From the NCBI GenBank assembly GCA_012959395.1, contig DUDG01000024.1:16994-80993 (forward strand): a DNA stretch of 64,000 nucleotides, given 5' to 3'. This document shows positions 9,426 to 20,188 of the stretch, in pieces. The stretch comes from Flavobacteriaceae bacterium. Lineage in GTDB: Bacteria; Bacteroidota; Bacteroidia; Flavobacteriales; Flavobacteriaceae. Within the stretch, counting starts at the first letter, position 1; every line of letters starts with the position of its first letter. The position numbers were made by a program, and so were the translations under genes. The notes beneath the pieces are model-generated. The model had not been told where the DNA came from. It did not search any database and was given only the letters and a program-made list of their open reading frames with translations.

Positions 9426-10703
9426 ATGGGAAAATTTGAGCTTTTAATGCCTAAAATGGGAGAAAGTGTTGATGAAGCTACTATAACTAATTGGTTAAAA
9501 AATGTTGGTGATAAAATTAACGAAGATGATTTGGTTGTAGAAATTGCAACTGATAAAGTTGATTCAGAAGTTCCTAGTGAAGTTTCAGGAATTCTTTTGA
9601 AGCAACTCTGTAAAGTTAATGATGTTATACAGGTTGGAGAACCTATAGCTATAATTGAAACTAAAGGTGTTGACAGTAAAACACCTAGTCAGAAGCCAAA
9701 ACAATCAAAAGTTATTGAAGAGCCTGTAACAATAGTACAGCCAGAGGATTTAATTGAAAAAGCAGAAAAAATTATTGATTTTGATGTGAATTCAAATGAA
9801 AAAAAAATATATTCTCCATTAGTTAAAAGTATTTCTAAAAAAGAGGGAATAAGTGAATCAGAATTAGAAAAAATTAAAGGAACTGGAAAAGAAGGTAGAT
9901 TAACCAAAAATGATTTATTAGAATACATTTCAAAACACAGATTTAAATCAAACAATTTTACTGAGGATTTATCTAATAAGGATTTTTCAGTTGATAATGA
10001 TGAAATAAAAGAAATGAGTAGAATGGAAAAGCTTATTTCTGATCATATGATTAGTAGTAAAGAGAAATCTGCTCATGTTCAATCTTTTATTGAAGCTGAT
10101 ATTACTAATTTGTGGAAATGGAGAGAGATTAATAAGGTAAAATTTCATGAAAAAGAAGGAGAAAAAATCACTTTTACTCCAATTTTCATAATGTTAGTTG
10201 CAAAAGCTTTAAGAGAATTCCCTTTATTAAATGTTAGTATTGATAATTATAATATTATAATGAAAAAAAATATTAATATAGGTATGGCTACTGCTTTAAA
10301 TGATGGAAATTTAATTGTTCCGGTAATTAAGAACGCTGATCAGCTTAGCTTATTAGGATTAGCAAAAAAAGTAAATGATTTATCTAAGAGAGCTAGAAGT
10401 GGTCAACTTGAACCAGATGAAGTTCAAGATGGAACTTATACCATAAGTAATATTGGTGTATTTGAAACTTTGATGGGGACACCAATTATTAATCAACCAC
10501 AGGTAGGTGTTTTGGCATTTGGAGCTATAATAAAAAAACCATCAGTAATAGAAACTGATAAGGGTGATTTTATTGGAATAAGACGTAAAATTATTCTTTC
10601 CCATAGTTTTGATCATAGGATAGTCAACGGGGCTAGAGGCGGATTGTTTATAAAAAGAATTAAAGATTTAATAGAAAATTGGGAAACTGATTTGATAGTT
10701 TAA
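9426..10703 (+). CDS. Dihydrolipoamide acyltransferase (E2) of a 2-oxo acid dehydrogenase complex
   Basis: N-terminal lipoyl domain (EIATDKVDSEVPSEVSG), peripheral subunit-binding domain, C-terminal catalytic SHSFDHRIVNGA. Confidence 0.92.
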   Translation: MGKFELLMPKMGESVDEATITNWLKNVGDKINEDDLVVEIATDKVDSEVPSEVSGILLKQLCKVNDVIQVGEPIAIIETKGVDSKTPSQKPKQSKVIEEPVTIVQPEDLIEKAEKIIDFDVNSNEKKIYSPLVKSISKKEGISESELEKIKGTGKEGRLTKNDLLEYISKHRFKSNNFTEDLSNKDFSVDNDEIKEMSRMEKLISDHMISSKEKSAHVQSFIEADITNLWKWREINKVKFHEKEGEKITFTPIFIMLVAKALREFPLLNVSIDNYNIIMKKNINIGMATALNDGNLIVPVIKNADQLSLLGLAKKVNDLSKRARSGQLEPDEVQDGTYTISNIGVFETLMGTPIINQPQVGVLAFGAIIKKPSVIETDKGDFIGIRRKIILSHSFDHRIVNGARGGLFIKRIKDLIENWETDLIV

Positions 10704-10731
10704 TTTTTAAATCCTAATTAATTTAAATTAA

Positions 10732-11505
10732 ATGAATCTTAAAATTTCAAAACCTATATGTTTTTTCGATTTAGAAACCACTGGTGTTAATGTTTCTAAA
10801 GATAGGATTGTTGAAATTTCTATTTTAAAAGTTTTTCCAAATGGAAATAAAGAATCTAAAACATGGCTTGTAAATCCTGAAATTCAAATTCCCGAGGAAG
10901 CTTCAAATATTCATGGGATAACTAATGACAAAGTTAAAAACCAACCTAATTTTAAATTTATTGCTTCTGACGTTATTTCAATGATTCATAATTGTGATTT
11001 AGCTGGCTTTAATTCAAATAAGTTTGATATTCCATTATTAGCTGAAGAACTTTTGAGATCAGAATTGAATTTTAGTTTGGAAAATATTTTAACTATCGAT
11101 GCACAAGTTATTTTTCATAAAATGGAAGAGAGAACATTAGGTGCAGCGTATAAATTTTATTGTGGAAAGACTTTAGAGAATGCTCATTCTTCAAAGGCAG
11201 ATGCTCTAGCTACTTATGAAGTTTTAGAATCACAAATTAAAAAGTATGATGAGCTGGAAGACAATGTAAAGTTTTTGTCAGATTTTTCAAGTAGAGGACG
11301 AAATGTGGATTTTGCAGGCTTTATAATTTATAATGAACATGATATGCCATGTTTTTCTTTTGGAAAACATAAGGGAAAAACAGTTGATTTTGTTTTAGAA
11401 AATGAGCCTGGATATTTTGGATGGATATTGAATGCTGATTTCCCTATGTATACTAAAAAAGTGCTTACTCAAATAAGATTAAGTAAATTGAATAATAAAT
11501 TGTAA
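10732..11505 (+). CDS. 3'-5' exonuclease (DnaQ-like) with C-terminal FGKHKGK domain
   Basis: FFDLETTGV Exo I, AGFNSNKFDIPLL Exo II, HSSKADALATYEVL Exo III; CFSFGKHKGKTVDFVLENEPGYFGWIL tail. Confidence 0.9.
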   Translation: MNLKISKPICFFDLETTGVNVSKDRIVEISILKVFPNGNKESKTWLVNPEIQIPEEASNIHGITNDKVKNQPNFKFIASDVISMIHNCDLAGFNSNKFDIPLLAEELLRSELNFSLENILTIDAQVIFHKMEERTLGAAYKFYCGKTLENAHSSKADALATYEVLESQIKKYDELEDNVKFLSDFSSRGRNVDFAGFIIYNEHDMPCFSFGKHKGKTVDFVLENEPGYFGWILNADFPMYTKKVLTQIRLSKLNNKL

Positions 11506-11507
11506 AT

Positions 11508-12119
11508 ATGAAACTAATTTGTATTGGAAGAAATTATGTAGATCATATTGATGAACTGAAAAATGAAAAACCAAGCTCACCAGTTATTTTTTTAAAACCA
11601 GATTCTGCAGTTATTTTAAAAAATCATCCTTTTTTTATTCCAGATTATTCTAATGATGTCCATTATGAAGTAGAAGTTTTAATTAAGATTAAAAAACTTG
11701 GCAAATCCATTGATGTTAAATTTTCACATACTTATTACGATGAAATTGGGTTAGGAATTGATTTTACTGCAAGAGATTTACAATCTGAATTAAAAAAAAA
11801 TGGTCTTCCTTGGGAGAAATCAAAAGCATTTGACGGTTCAGCTTTAATTGGTAAATGGGTTAACAAAAATGAATTTAATGATTTGAATAATTTAAATTTT
11901 TCTTTAAAAAAAAATGGAACTATCGTTCAATTTGGAAACACTTCAAATATGTTATGGTTCATTGACGAGTTGATTTCTGAAGTCTCTAAATTTTTTACCT
12001 TAAAAATTGGTGATGTAATTTTTACTGGAACTCCTTCTGGGGTCGGTAAGGTTAGTGAAAATGATTTGTTTGAGGGATTTATTAATGAAAAACAATTTTT
12101 TTCAATTAAATCAAAATAA
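11508..12119 (+). CDS. Fumarylacetoacetate hydrolase family protein
   Basis: KLICIGRNYVDHIDEL, HYEVEVLIKI, GLGIDFTARDLQ, DVIFTGTPSGVG. Confidence 0.9.
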   Translation: MKLICIGRNYVDHIDELKNEKPSSPVIFLKPDSAVILKNHPFFIPDYSNDVHYEVEVLIKIKKLGKSIDVKFSHTYYDEIGLGIDFTARDLQSELKKNGLPWEKSKAFDGSALIGKWVNKNEFNDLNNLNFSLKKNGTIVQFGNTSNMLWFIDELISEVSKFFTLKIGDVIFTGTPSGVGKVSENDLFEGFINEKQFFSIKSK

Positions 12120-13369
12120 TGAAAGCAAAGGTTATAACAATTGGTGATGAAATTTTAATTGGGCAAATTGTTGATACTAATTCAGCTTTTATTTCTAAAG
12201 AGCTTATAGATATTGGTATTGAGGTTTCGGAAATTTTAACAATTGGAGATTCTAAAAAAAACATTCTTAATTCATTAGAAAAATCTCAAAATAATTTTGA
12301 TATAGTCATTCTTACTGGAGGATTAGGTCCAACAAATGATGATATCACTAAGGAAGCTTTTTGTGATTATTTTAAAGATAAATTAGTTTTAAATAAAGAA
12401 GTTTTAAAACATATCGAAAGTTTATTCAAGAATTTTAAAGACAATCCAATTAATGATTTGAATAGAGCGCAAGCTTACTTGCCCTCTAGAGCTAAGCTTA
12501 TTCCAAATAATTTCGGTACTGCAGCTGGTATGATGGTCAAAAATTTGAACACTTTATATATTTCTCTTCCTGGTGTCCCTTTTGAAATGAAGTCAATGGT
12601 TTCTACATATTTGATTCCTGAAATTAAAAACAAGTTTGAATGTCCAGTTATTTTAAATAAAACTTTACTCACTTATGGCCTGGGTGAGAGTACTATTGCT
12701 AATAAATTAAAAGAATTTGAATCAAGTTTGCCTTCAAATTTCAAATTAGCTTATCTACCAAATTTAGGTCGTGTGAGGCTTAGACTTTCAGCTAAAGGAG
12801 ATGATAAAAAAGTTTTAGAAAATACAATGGACAGTCTTATTGATCAATTGTATATAATTTTAGATAAAATTATTATTGGTTTTGAATCATCAAATCCAAT
12901 AGAAAAAGAAATTGGAAAAAAACTAATTCAATTTAATCATACGGTTTCAACTGCTGAAAGTTTGACTGGAGGATTAATTTCTTCCAGATTGACTTCAATT
13001 CCAGGTTCGTCAAATTATTTTAAAGGATCTGTAGTAGCATATAATACATTAGTGAAAAAAAATGTTTTAAAAGTTAATGCAGATTTAATTTTAAAACATT
13101 CAGTAGTTAGTGTTGAAGTTGCTAATGAAATGGCATTAGGAGCTAAAAAAATATTTGACACAGATTATGCTATTGCAACAACAGGAAATGCTGGTCCTTC
13201 TAAAGGAGATTCAGATCAGTCTGTTGGAAAGGTTTTTATTTCTATTTCTACACCAACAGATTTAAAATCTTTTGAATTTAACTTTGGAAAAAATCGTGAA
13301 AAGAACGTTTATAAAACTGTAAATAAAGCTCTTGAACTATTTTTTTCGGAATTATTAACTAGGCAATAA
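12119..13369 (+). CDS. cinA: CinA family nicotinamide-nucleotide amidohydrolase
   Basis: KVITIGDEILIGQIVDTNS, LTGGLGPTNDDIT, C-terminal STAESLTGGLISSRLTSIPGSSNYFKGSVVAYN. Confidence 0.95.
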   Translation: MKAKVITIGDEILIGQIVDTNSAFISKELIDIGIEVSEILTIGDSKKNILNSLEKSQNNFDIVILTGGLGPTNDDITKEAFCDYFKDKLVLNKEVLKHIESLFKNFKDNPINDLNRAQAYLPSRAKLIPNNFGTAAGMMVKNLNTLYISLPGVPFEMKSMVSTYLIPEIKNKFECPVILNKTLLTYGLGESTIANKLKEFESSLPSNFKLAYLPNLGRVRLRLSAKGDDKKVLENTMDSLIDQLYIILDKIIIGFESSNPIEKEIGKKLIQFNHTVSTAESLTGGLISSRLTSIPGSSNYFKGSVVAYNTLVKKNVLKVNADLILKHSVVSVEVANEMALGAKKIFDTDYAIATTGNAGPSKGDSDQSVGKVFISISTPTDLKSFEFNFGKNREKNVYKTVNKALELFFSELLTRQ

Positions 13370-13373
13370 AAAA

Positions 13374-13405
13374 TTTGGCAATACTCTAAAAAAGTTGTTA
13401 ATTTG
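13374..13405 (+). promoter_or_regulatory. Candidate Bacteroidota-type promoter for the rpmB operon
   Basis: TTTG (13374-13377), 20-nt spacer, TTAATTTG (13398-13405); close to the -33 TTTG / -7 TAnnTTTG consensus. Confidence 0.45.
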
Positions 13406-13429
13406 CACCCTGTTTAAAAAGACTGAATT

Positions 13430-13660
13430 ATGTCAAAAGTTTGTGAAATTTCTGGAAAAAAAGTTTTAGTTGGAAACAATGTTTCTAAGGCTATGAACAA
13501 AACAAAAAGAAGATTTGAACCAAATCTAGTTAAAAAGAAATTTTTTATTCCTGAAGAAGATAAGTGGATTACGCTTAAAGTTTCTACATCAATTCTGAAA
13601 ACTATCAATAAAAAAGGTATTTCAGCAGTTTTAAAAGAATATAAAATTAGTAAACGTTAA
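13430..13660 (+). CDS. rpmB: 50S ribosomal protein L28
   Basis: MSKVCEISGKKVLVGNNVSKAMNKTKRRFEPNL. Confidence 0.97.
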   Translation: MSKVCEISGKKVLVGNNVSKAMNKTKRRFEPNLVKKKFFIPEEDKWITLKVSTSILKTINKKGISAVLKEYKISKR

Positions 13661-13671
13661 TCTAAAATAAT

Positions 13672-13854
13672 ATGGCTAAGAAAGGAAATAGAGTTCAAGT
13701 TATTTTAGAATGTACAGAGCATAAAAATTCTGGTTTATCTGGAACTTCTAGATATGTTACAACAAAAAACAAAAAAAATACACCAGATCGATTAGAAATT
13801 AAAAAATTTAATCCTATTATGAAAAAAAACACAATTCATAAAGAAATAAAATAA
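13672..13854 (+). CDS. rpmG: 50S ribosomal protein L33
   Basis: [46 protein letters not shown]. Confidence 0.97.
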   Translation: MAKKGNRVQVILECTEHKNSGLSGTSRYVTTKNKKNTPDRLEIKKFNPIMKKNTIHKEIK

Positions 13855-13863
13855 TTTTAGGTC

Positions 13864-14016
13864 ATGGCAAAAAAATCTGTAGCATCAATACAAACTGGTT
13901 CAAAAAGACTAACAAAAGCTATTAAAATGGTTAAAAGCCCAAAAACTGGTGCTTACATCTTTGTTGAGTCTATTATGCTTCCTGGAAAAGTAAATGAGTG
14001 GTTGGTAAAAAAATAA
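13864..14016 (+). CDS. DUF4295 family small basic protein (ribosome-associated candidate)
   Basis: Not in supplied ORF track. Translates MAKKSVASIQTGSKRLTKAIKMVKSPKTGAYIFVESIMLPGKVNEWLVKK*; sits after rpmG and before ftsY. Confidence 0.88.
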   Translation: MAKKSVASIQTGSKRLTKAIKMVKSPKTGAYIFVESIMLPGKVNEWLVKK

Positions 14017-14043
14017 TAAACATATTTTTTAGAAAATAATTAT

Positions 14044-14070
14044 AAGTCACTTTTTAGTGGCTTTTTTTGT
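14044..14070 (+). terminator. Rho-independent terminator after rpmB-rpmG-DUF4295
   Basis: AAGTCACTTTTTAGTGGCTTTTTTTG: short hairpin (one G-T pair) followed by T run. Confidence 0.65.
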
Positions 14071-14099
14071 TTTCATATATTTGAATTAACATTTATTAT

Positions 14100-15623
14100 A
14101 TGAATTTTTTTAGAAGACTTTTTGGTTTCAAAAAGAAAAAGAAAGAAAAACCTATTGTTGAGGATGAATCTGTTGTAGAAGAAGAGCCTGTTGTTGAGGA
14201 AGAACCTGTTGTAGAAGAAGAGCCTGTTGTTGAGGAAGAACCTGTTTTTGAAGAAGAGCCTGTTGTAGAAGAAGAGCCTGTTGTTGAGGAAGAGACTGTT
14301 ATTGAAGAAGAGCCTGTTGTTGAAGAAGAGCCTGTTGTAGAGGAAGAACCTGTTGTAGAAGAAGAGCCTGTTGTTGAGGAAGAACCTGTTGTAGAAGAAG
14401 AGCCTATTGTAGAAGAAGAACCTGTTGTAGAAGAAGAGCCTGTTGTAGAAGAAGAGCCTGTTTTAGAGGAAGAACCTGTTTTAGAAGAAGAGCCTATTGT
14501 AGAAGAAGAGCCTGTTTTAGAAGAAGAGCCTGTTGTCGAGGAAGAACCTATTGTAGAAGAAGAACCTGTTTTAGAGGAAGAGCCTGTTGTAGAAGAAGAA
14601 CCTGTTTTAGAGGAAGAACCAGTTGTAGAAGAAGAGCCTGTTGTTGAGGAAGAATCTAATTCTAAAAAAAAGACATCTATTTTTAGTAACCTTTTTACCA
14701 AACAAAAAAAAGAATCTCTAAATAAAGGCCTAAAAAAAACTAGCACTTCATTTTTTAGTAAAATTTCAAAAGTAATTATAGGAAAAAGTAAAGTAGATGA
14801 TGATATTTTGGATGAACTTGAAGAAATTTTAATTTCCTCTGATGTGGGAGTTAAGACCACCCTAAAAATTATTGACAAAATTGAATCGAGAGTAGCTAAG
14901 GATAAATACATTAATACAGGTGAACTAGATTCTATATTGAAAGAGGAAATTATGGATGTAATAGATTCTTCTGGTGATGAAAATCAATTTAATATTTCAG
15001 AAAATAGACCTCATGTTATTTTGATTGTAGGAGTTAATGGGGTAGGTAAGACCACATCCATTGGTAAAATGGCTAATCACTACAAGTCAATGGGGTTAAA
15101 AGTTGTAATTGGGGCTGCTGATACATTTAGAGCAGCTGCAATTGAGCAATTAGAAATATGGGCAAATAGAGTAGATGTGGATTTAATAAAACAAGAAATG
15201 GGAAGTGACCCAGCTTCTGTTGCATTTGACACTTTAGAGTCAGCAATTAAAAAAGATGTTGATGTAGTTTTAATTGATACAGCTGGTAGATTACATAATA
15301 AAACTAACTTAATGAATGAGTTAGGTAAAATAAAAAGAGTTCTGAAAAAGAAAGCTTCGTATGCCCCAAATGAGGTAATATTAGTAATTGATGGGTCTAC
15401 TGGGCAAAATGCTTTTGAGCAAGCTAAACAATTTGCTAAGGTTACAGAAATCACCTCATTAATAGTCACGAAACTAGATGGAACTGCTAAAGGTGGAGTT
15501 GTTTTAGGTATTTCAGATCAGTTTCAAATTCCAATTAAATTTATTGGTATTGGAGAGGGAATAGAAGATTTGCAAATATTTGACAAAAAAGAATTTGTGG
15601 ATTCTTTTTTTAAAAAATCATAA
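14100..15623 (+). CDS. ftsY: Signal recognition particle receptor FtsY with acidic tandem-repeat N-terminus
   Basis: NG-domain motifs: GVNGVGKTTSIGKMA, DTFRAAAIEQL, DTAGRLHNK, TKLDGTAKGG. N-terminus is repeated VVEEEP. Confidence 0.95.
   Translation: MNFFRRLFGFKKKKKEKPIVEDESVVEEEPVVEEEPVVEEEPVVEEEPVFEEEPVVEEEPVVEEETVIEEEPVVEEEPVVEEEPVVEEEPVVEEEPVVEEEPIVEEEPVVEEEPVVEEEPVLEEEPVLEEEPIVEEEPVLEEEPVVEEEPIVEEEPVLEEEPVVEEEPVLEEEPVVEEEPVVEEESNSKKKTSIFSNLFTKQKKESLNKGLKKTSTSFFSKISKVIIGKSKVDDDILDELEEILISSDVGVKTTLKIIDKIESRVAKDKYINTGELDSILKEEIMDVIDSSGDENQFNISENRPHVILIVGVNGVGKTTSIGKMANHYKSMGLKVVIGAADTFRAAAIEQLEIWANRVDVDLIKQEMGSDPASVAFDTLESAIKKDVDVVLIDTAGRLHNKTNLMNELGKIKRVLKKKASYAPNEVILVIDGSTGQNAFEQAKQFAKVTEITSLIVTKLDGTAKGGVVLGISDQFQIPIKFIGIGEGIEDLQIFDKKEFVDSFFKKS
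14154..14657 (+). repeat. In-frame 18-bp tandem repeat coding for (V/I)(V/L/I/F)EEEP
   Basis: One IVEDES unit plus 27 hexapeptide units counted in the translation; copies differ by synonymous and V/L/I changes. Confidence 0.95.
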
Positions 15624-15637
15624 AATTATATAAATAC

Positions 15638-16939
15638 ATGAGAGTTAAGTATTCAAAAAAAAATAAAATTAATGTAGTAACTCTTGGTTGTTCAAAAAAT
15701 ATTTATGACTCAGAAATCTTAATGGGTCAATTGAAAGCTAATAATAAACAGGTCGTTCATCAAGAAGAGGGGAACATAGTGGTTATAAATACTTGTGGTT
15801 TTATCGATAATGCCAAACAGGAATCTATTGATACTATTTTAGAGTATTCTGATAAAAAAGAAAAAGGACTGATCGATAAATTATTTGTTACTGGGTGCCT
15901 AAGTGAAAGATATAAACCAGATTTAGAAAAGGAAATTCCTAATGTTGATCAATATTTTGGAACGACAGATTTACCTAAGTTATTAAAAGCTTTAAAAGCA
16001 GATTATAAGCATGAACTTGTAGGGGAAAGGTTAACTACTACACCAAAAAACTATGCATATTTAAAGATTTCTGAAGGATGCGATAGACCTTGTTCTTTTT
16101 GCGCAATTCCTTTAATGAGAGGAAAACACAAATCTAAGTCTATTGAAGATATAGTTATTGAAGCAACTAAATTGGCTAATAAAGGAGTTAAAGAAATTAT
16201 TCTTATTGCTCAAGATTTAACTTATTATGGACTGGATTTATATAAAAAAAGAGAGTTAGGATTATTATTGAAATCATTAGTTAAAGTAGAGGGAATGGAA
16301 TGGATTAGGCTTCATTATGCTTTTCCAACTGGATTTCCAATCGATGTTCTTAAAGTAATAAAAGATGAATCAAAAATTTGTAATTACATTGATATTCCTC
16401 TTCAACATATTTCTAATAATATATTAAAATCTATGAGAAGAGGTTCTAGTAAATTAAAAATAAGTGAATTAATAAATAAAATAAGATATGAAGTCCCAGG
16501 GATAGCAATTAGAACTACTTTAATTGTTGGTTATCCTGGAGAATCAGAAGAGAATTTTGATGAATTAAAAAAATGGGTTTCAGATACTAAATTTGACAGG
16601 TTAGGTTGTTTTACTTATAGTCATGAAGAAAATACGCATGCCTATAATTTAGTTGACGATGTTCCAAAAGAGATAAAAGATGCTAGACTTGCTGAAATCA
16701 TGGAAATTCAATCAAATATTTCTTTTAGTCTAAATCAAGAAAAAATTGGAAAAACTTTTAAATGTTCAATTGACAGGAAAGAAGGTGCTTATTTTATTGG
16801 AAGAAGTGAGTTTGATTCTCCAGATGTTGATAATGAGGTTTTGATAGATGCATCTGAACATTATTTGAAAACAGGTGACTTTTCAAATATAAAAATTATT
16901 AGCGCTACTGAATTTGATCTTTATGGAATACCTTGCTAA
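15638..16939 (+). CDS. rimO: Ribosomal protein S12 methylthiotransferase
   Basis: KINVVTLGCSKNIYDSEILMGQL, radical SAM CDRPCSFCAIPLMRGKHKS, HYAFPTGFP. Confidence 0.95.
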   Translation: MRVKYSKKNKINVVTLGCSKNIYDSEILMGQLKANNKQVVHQEEGNIVVINTCGFIDNAKQESIDTILEYSDKKEKGLIDKLFVTGCLSERYKPDLEKEIPNVDQYFGTTDLPKLLKALKADYKHELVGERLTTTPKNYAYLKISEGCDRPCSFCAIPLMRGKHKSKSIEDIVIEATKLANKGVKEIILIAQDLTYYGLDLYKKRELGLLLKSLVKVEGMEWIRLHYAFPTGFPIDVLKVIKDESKICNYIDIPLQHISNNILKSMRRGSSKLKISELINKIRYEVPGIAIRTTLIVGYPGESEENFDELKKWVSDTKFDRLGCFTYSHEENTHAYNLVDDVPKEIKDARLAEIMEIQSNISFSLNQEKIGKTFKCSIDRKEGAYFIGRSEFDSPDVDNEVLIDASEHYLKTGDFSNIKIISATEFDLYGIPC

Positions 16940-17006
16940 TTGATAAGGGTATTATAAATAGATTATAGGATTCGTGATTATGTATATTAATAAAAAAATA
17001 ATTTAG

Positions 17007-18608
17007 TTGAAATTAATTGATCCAAATATAACCGGGCATTTGCCATCTCTTACTCTAAGTTATTTTAATAATGAAAAGGGGCTTAATCCCTTTTATAACA
17101 GATTAAATAAATTAAAAAACTATAAAGCTCAAATAGAAGAAAAACAAAAAAATTTCAATAATATATTTAGAGATATATTATCAAAAGAGCTAAAAGTGCA
17201 ATATCAATCAATACCGGATAATGGCATTCAGTTAAAATTAATAACTGACTTAAGTAAATCGAACACATTTACTGTAACAACTGGTCATCAGCTTAATTTA
17301 TTTACAGGACCATTATATTTTTTTTATAAAATAATAGACACTATAAAAATTTGTGAAAATTTAAGGACCAAATTTCCTGAAATGAATTTTATACCAATCT
17401 ATTGGATGGCATCTGAAGATCATGATTATGAAGAAATTAATTTTTTTAAAACAGCTAAGAAGCAATTTAATTGGAAAGTTAAAACTAATGGTATTGTAGG
17501 TGATTTAAATACAGAAAAGCTGTCTGAAGTTTTTCATGAGATGTCAGATTTTTTTGATAAAGAAAATTTAAATGTAAAAAAAATGATATCATTTTTTGAA
17601 TCTTCGTATTTAAAAAACAAAAACTTATCTAAAGCTACTTTAGATTTAGTCCATAAGATTTTTGGTAAATATGGACTAGTAATTTTGAACCCAAACAATA
17701 AGAGTCTAAAAAAATTAATGATTGATGTTTTTATTGATGAAATAAAAGAAAGTACTTGCTATAATCTAGTGTCAAAAACAAATGACAAATTAGTAGAGTT
17801 TTCAAAAGGTAAAACAAAGCTACAAGTTAATCCAAGGTTAATAAACTTGTTTTATATTAAAAATAATCTTCGTTCAAGAATTGAAAAAAATGGTTTAGTT
17901 TATAAAGTTTTGGGATCTGAAACTTCATTTAGTAAAGATGAAATCATTAAGGAGATTAAAAATTATCCTGAAAGATTTTCTCCTAACGTACTTATTAGGC
18001 CTCTTTATCAAGAAGCAATTCTTCCAAACTTAGCTTATGTAGGGGGAGGAAGTGAAATAGCTTATTGGCTGCAGCTAAAAGACTATTTTGAGAAAAAAAA
18101 CATAACTTTTCCTATTTTATCAATCAGAAACTCAGTTCTCCTTATTCATAAAAAACATACTAATAATTTTAAAAAATTGAATTTGAGTATTGAGCATTTT
18201 TTTAAAGACAATGAAAATTTGTTAAAATTTTACACAAATAAATTTTCTAAAAACACGATCGATTTTACAAGTATTAAAAGTAGTATTAGCAATAATTTTA
18301 AACAATTATTAGAAGTTGCAAAACTTACTGATTTTTCTTTTACTGGAGCGGTTAAAGCCCAGGAAAAAAAACAAAAAAATGGAATTGATAATTTAGAAAA
18401 AAGGCTTTTAAAAGCTGAAAAGAAGAGAACTAAAGAAAGGTTAGACAAAATAATTTCAATTAAAACAAAATTATTCCCATATAATTCGCTTCAAGAAAGA
18501 GAAATTAATTTTTCTGAATTTTATCAATATTACGGAGACGAATTCATAGATTTAGTTATGAAAAATATAGATCCTTTTGATCCAAGATTTTTAATTATTG
18601 AATTGTAA
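17007..18608 (+). CDS. bshC: Bacillithiol biosynthesis cysteine-adding enzyme
   Basis: [49 protein letters not shown]. Start appears to be TTG at 17007. Confidence 0.92.
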   Translation: MKLIDPNITGHLPSLTLSYFNNEKGLNPFYNRLNKLKNYKAQIEEKQKNFNNIFRDILSKELKVQYQSIPDNGIQLKLITDLSKSNTFTVTTGHQLNLFTGPLYFFYKIIDTIKICENLRTKFPEMNFIPIYWMASEDHDYEEINFFKTAKKQFNWKVKTNGIVGDLNTEKLSEVFHEMSDFFDKENLNVKKMISFFESSYLKNKNLSKATLDLVHKIFGKYGLVILNPNNKSLKKLMIDVFIDEIKESTCYNLVSKTNDKLVEFSKGKTKLQVNPRLINLFYIKNNLRSRIEKNGLVYKVLGSETSFSKDEIIKEIKNYPERFSPNVLIRPLYQEAILPNLAYVGGGSEIAYWLQLKDYFEKKNITFPILSIRNSVLLIHKKHTNNFKKLNLSIEHFFKDNENLLKFYTNKFSKNTIDFTSIKSSISNNFKQLLEVAKLTDFSFTGAVKAQEKKQKNGIDNLEKRLLKAEKKRTKERLDKIISIKTKLFPYNSLQEREINFSEFYQYYGDEFIDLVMKNIDPFDPRFLIIEL

Positions 18609-18658
18609 AAATTCATTATCTCATAGTATTTTTATTTGTTTTAATAGTATTTTTGAAA

Positions 18659-20188
18659 ATGGAAGAAAAAGTATTAATAATTGATTTTGGGTCTCAATAC
18701 ACTCAATTAATTGCTAGAAGAATCAGGGAACTTTTTATATACTGTGAAATACATCCGTATAATAATCTTAAAGTAGATTTAAATTCTTTTAAAGCTGTTA
18801 TTCTTTCTGGATCTCCTTTTTCAGTTAGGTCTAAAGATGCATTACATTTTGATTTGACAAAGATTAAAGGTGTTAAACCACTTTTAGGAGTTTGTTATGG
18901 TGCACAATATATCGCTCATTTTAATAGTGGTAAAGTAATTCCTTCAAATAAAAGAGAGTATGGAAGAGCTAACCTGTCTAAGATTGATAATTCGGATCCT
19001 CTTTTTAATGGAATCCAGTCTGGAACACAAGTTTGGATGAGTCATAGTGATACTATTGAAGATCTTCCATCAGGTGCTAAATGCATTGCAAGTACTAATG
19101 ATGTTATAAATGCTGCTTATTCAATAAATAATGAATTAGTTTATGGAATTCAATTTCATCCAGAAGTGTATCATACTAGTAAGGGAAAGAAAATATTAGA
19201 AAATTTTTTAATAAATATTTCAAATATTAACCCAAATTGGACACCTGATTCCTTTTCTAGTATAACTGTTTCAGAAATAAAAAAAACTATTGGTAAAGAA
19301 AAAGTTATTTTAGGTATATCCGGAGGAGTTGATTCTACTGTTGCAGCTGTTCTTCTTAATGAAGCCATTGGTAAAAATTTACATTGCATTTTTGTAAATA
19401 ATGGTCTTTTGAGAAAAAATGAATTTCAAAATGTATTAAACCAATATGAAGGAATGGGTTTAAATGTAAAAGGTGTGGATGCATCAAAATATTTTATTGA
19501 TTTGCTTTTTAAGATTACAGATCCTGAAGAGAAAAGAAAAGTTATAGGAAGGGCTTTCATTGATGTTTTTGACAAGGAAGCTAAATTGATAAGTGGGGCT
19601 AAATGGCTTGCTCAAGGAACAATTTATCCAGATGTAATAGAATCAATTTCAGTAAAAGGACCTTCAGCTACTATAAAATCTCACCATAATGTTGGTGGTT
19701 TGCCTGATTTTATGAAGTTATCCGTAATTGAGCCTCTTAAAATGTTATTTAAAGATGAAGTTAGAAGAGTAGGTGCTAGCTTAAAAATTGATCAGAATCT
19801 ATTAAAGAGACATCCATTTCCAGGTCCTGGTTTAGCTATCAGAATATTAGGTGAAATTACAAATGAAAAAATTAAAATTTTACAGGAAGTTGATTCAATT
19901 TTTATTGAAGGGTTGAAAGAGTATGATTTATACGATAAAGTTTGGCAAGCAGGCGCAATGCTTCTTTCAGTTAAAAGTGTAGGAGTTATGGGTGATGAAA
20001 GAACATATGAGGAATGTGTAGCTCTTAGAGCAGTAGAATCTACAGATGGAATGACAGCCGATTGGGTAAATCTTCCTTATCAATTTCTTCAGGAAATATC
20101 TAATAAAATAATTAATAATGTTAAGGGTGTTAATAGGGTAGTATATGATATAAGCTCAAAACCTCCTGCAACAATTGAATGGGAATAA
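18659..20188 (+). CDS. guaA: GMP synthase (glutamine-hydrolysing)
   Basis: [38 protein letters not shown]-terminal [18 protein letters not shown]. Confidence 0.97.
   Translation: MEEKVLIIDFGSQYTQLIARRIRELFIYCEIHPYNNLKVDLNSFKAVILSGSPFSVRSKDALHFDLTKIKGVKPLLGVCYGAQYIAHFNSGKVIPSNKREYGRANLSKIDNSDPLFNGIQSGTQVWMSHSDTIEDLPSGAKCIASTNDVINAAYSINNELVYGIQFHPEVYHTSKGKKILENFLINISNINPNWTPDSFSSITVSEIKKTIGKEKVILGISGGVDSTVAAVLLNEAIGKNLHCIFVNNGLLRKNEFQNVLNQYEGMGLNVKGVDASKYFIDLLFKITDPEEKRKVIGRAFIDVFDKEAKLISGAKWLAQGTIYPDVIESISVKGPSATIKSHHNVGGLPDFMKLSVIEPLKMLFKDEVRRVGASLKIDQNLLKRHPFPGPGLAIRILGEITNEKIKILQEVDSIFIEGLKEYDLYDKVWQAGAMLLSVKSVGVMGDERTYEECVALRAVESTDGMTADWVNLPYQFLQEISNKIINNVKGVNRVVYDISSKPPATIEWE

Noticed and set aside
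14096-14911. 271-aa minus-strand ORF rich in SSSTTGSSS
   Set aside because: It is the antisense read of the ftsY VVEEEP repeat; absence of stops is a by-product of the repeated 18-bp unit.
15080-15469. 129-aa minus-strand ORF
   Set aside because: Antisense to the conserved GTPase domain of ftsY; no recognisable domain.
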